Assembly: GCA_020536535.1 (NCBI GenBank)
Contig: JAHLWZ010001023.1
Span: forward strand, 1-28,300
Direction: 5' to 3'
Source of the DNA: Pelomyxa schiedti
Taxonomy: Eukaryota; Evosea; Pelobiontida; Pelomyxidae
Length of the DNA: 28,300 nucleotides
Shown here: positions 27,713 through 28,300 of the stretch, one piece after another
Layout: each line of letters begins with the position of its first letter
Position numbering within the stretch: position 1 is the first letter of the stretch
Made by a program: the position numbers and the translations under genes
Notes under the pieces: model-generated
Databases searched by the model: none
Told to the model about the DNA's origin: nothing
Seen by the model: only the letters and a program-made list of their open reading frames with translations

Positions 27713-28084
27713 TTGTAGTTTTTGTTGCTGTTGGGTTTTTTTTGGTAATTGTGCTACGCTACACGACGCTCGTAATAGCGACTTAGCTCTTCCTTCACAA
27801 GACCAAATAACTCAAACGCAACAATACTTTATTCAACACTCAATTACTCAACCAATTTAACGACCATTATGATCTCGTTGAAACGGAGATCTTATAAATG
27901 CTACGCAGGGGAATGGTGCCAAAGGTGTCAAGCTTAGCTTTGGTGAATCTCTTGCCATTCTAATCCCGCGATCTAAAGTATATCTCACTAGCTACCGAGA
28001 ACAGTGCGCTTCTGAACAGTACAAGTACTCCGGGCGGTTCCGCGAACTTGTTGTTTTCGATCACAAGGGTGTGAAACATTATTG
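27713..28084. repeat. Divergent A6/B3 intergenic region with mosaic repeat
   Basis: 372 bp separating A6 (minus) from B3 (plus). Block order on the plus strand: P4 inverted (27755-27789), P1 direct (27792-27828), P2 direct (about 27876-27898), P3 inverted (about 27912-27960). Compared with 3933-4096, P3 matches over about 45 bp with two or three differences and P4 over about 27 bp with two. Read toward A6, P3 and P4 keep the orientation they have upstream of A2, while P1-P2 are flipped and moved between them. The last 60 bp before B3 (CGAACTTGT, TTTCGATCAC) resemble 10359-10389 near B2. Confidence 0.7.
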
Positions 28085-28300
28085 ATGGGTTCCTTTAACG
28101 CACACCCAACAACGTCGATTGCACAAAACGCCCCGGTCGCACAGAGCTCCTCTGGCATTCCCATAAGTGTGGTTGCCTGCCTGTCGGCACGGTCACAGTG
28201 CCTGGTGCTCCTTTGCGATTGTCTGCCCCGCGATCACCACAAAAAGAGTCAAAAACGGCGCGGTAGTGGTCAACGCGAACCCCACTCGCAAGCCGCGACC
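28085..28300 (+). CDS. Family B protein, copy B3, 5' part only (runs off the window)
   Basis: ATG at 28085 opens a frame of 72 codons to the window edge without a stop. It begins MGSFNAHPTTSIAQN and contains SVVACLSARSQCLVLLCDCL, closely matching residues 1-40 of B2 (MGSSNAHPTS, SARSQCLALLCDC). A basic, Gln/Arg-rich linker follows, as in B2. The sequence just upstream (TTATTGATGGGT) also matches the B2 start context (CTATTGATGGGT). B2 and B3 are therefore closer to each other than to B1. The LTPSVVEYLA block expected next lies beyond the edge. Confidence 0.85.
   Translation, partial: MGSFNAHPTTSIAQNAPVAQSSSGIPISVVACLSARSQCLVLLCDCLPRDHHKKSQKRRGSGQREPHSQAAT

Noticed and set aside
1-28300. Bacterial or viral origin, CRISPR array or operon structure
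   Set aside because: Multiple spliceosomal introns, eukaryote-specific domains (LITAF, DH-PH, SH2, RRP36) and genes on both strands with no operon spacing. The only short repeats are microsatellites and dispersed duplications.

Overview
The window is nuclear DNA of a unicellular eukaryote. Five genes reassemble into full reading frames only after removal of GT-AG introns, mostly 32-50 nt long. TAA, TAG and TGA all end genes, and there are no ribosome-binding sites or operons. The gene content (polyQ SH2 protein with a STAT-like layout, DH-PH RhoGEF with a proline-rich tail, LITAF protein, TRIM-like RING/B-box/NHL protein) fits a free-living amoeba-like protist, probably Amoebozoa. That placement is inference; the species is not identified. 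Layout, left to right. 1-7.1 kb: decayed (A0, +) and intact (A1, -; A2, +) members of a repeated intronless family here called family A, an unrecognised gene with a duplicated C-terminal module (2775-3875, +), and the first member of a second intronless family, B (B1, +). 7.2-10.4 kb: a 12-exon RING-B-box-B-box-coiled-coil-NHL gene on the minus strand. 10.6-13.6 kb: B2 (+) and the rRNA-processing factor RRP36 (+, 2 exons). 13.9-17.5 kb: a 10-exon RhoGEF (+). 17.7-19.3 kb: polyQ SH2 gene (+, 5 exons). 19.3-20.1 kb: LITAF gene (-, 5 exons). 20.2-21.1 kb: B-box protein (+) with one apparent one-base frameshift. 21.3-27.7 kb: four family A copies, all minus strand, in the alternating order alpha-beta-alpha-beta. 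28.1 kb to the end: start of a third family B gene (+). The conserved genes in the middle are ordinary cytoskeletal, signalling, ubiquitin-ligase-type, membrane-trafficking and ribosome-biogenesis genes rich in very small introns. They are flanked on both sides by the expanding, intronless A/B families. A and B seem to be branches of one superfamily: a short N-terminal helical module ending in a W-V motif, a long beta-strand-rich body, and a C-terminal motif of the form I-x-[VI]-[ED]-P-x-[ST]-G-x-x-[IV]-L-T-I. I do not recognise the superfamily and assign no function. It is the best candidate here for an undescribed system. It shows active birth and death: a tandem two-gene duplication, one copy broken by a 205-bp deletion, one that has lost its ATG, one decayed remnant, and mosaic upstream repeats. 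All splice models are my own hand assembly from splice dinucleotides, frame and domain continuity; no alignment or transcript evidence was available.
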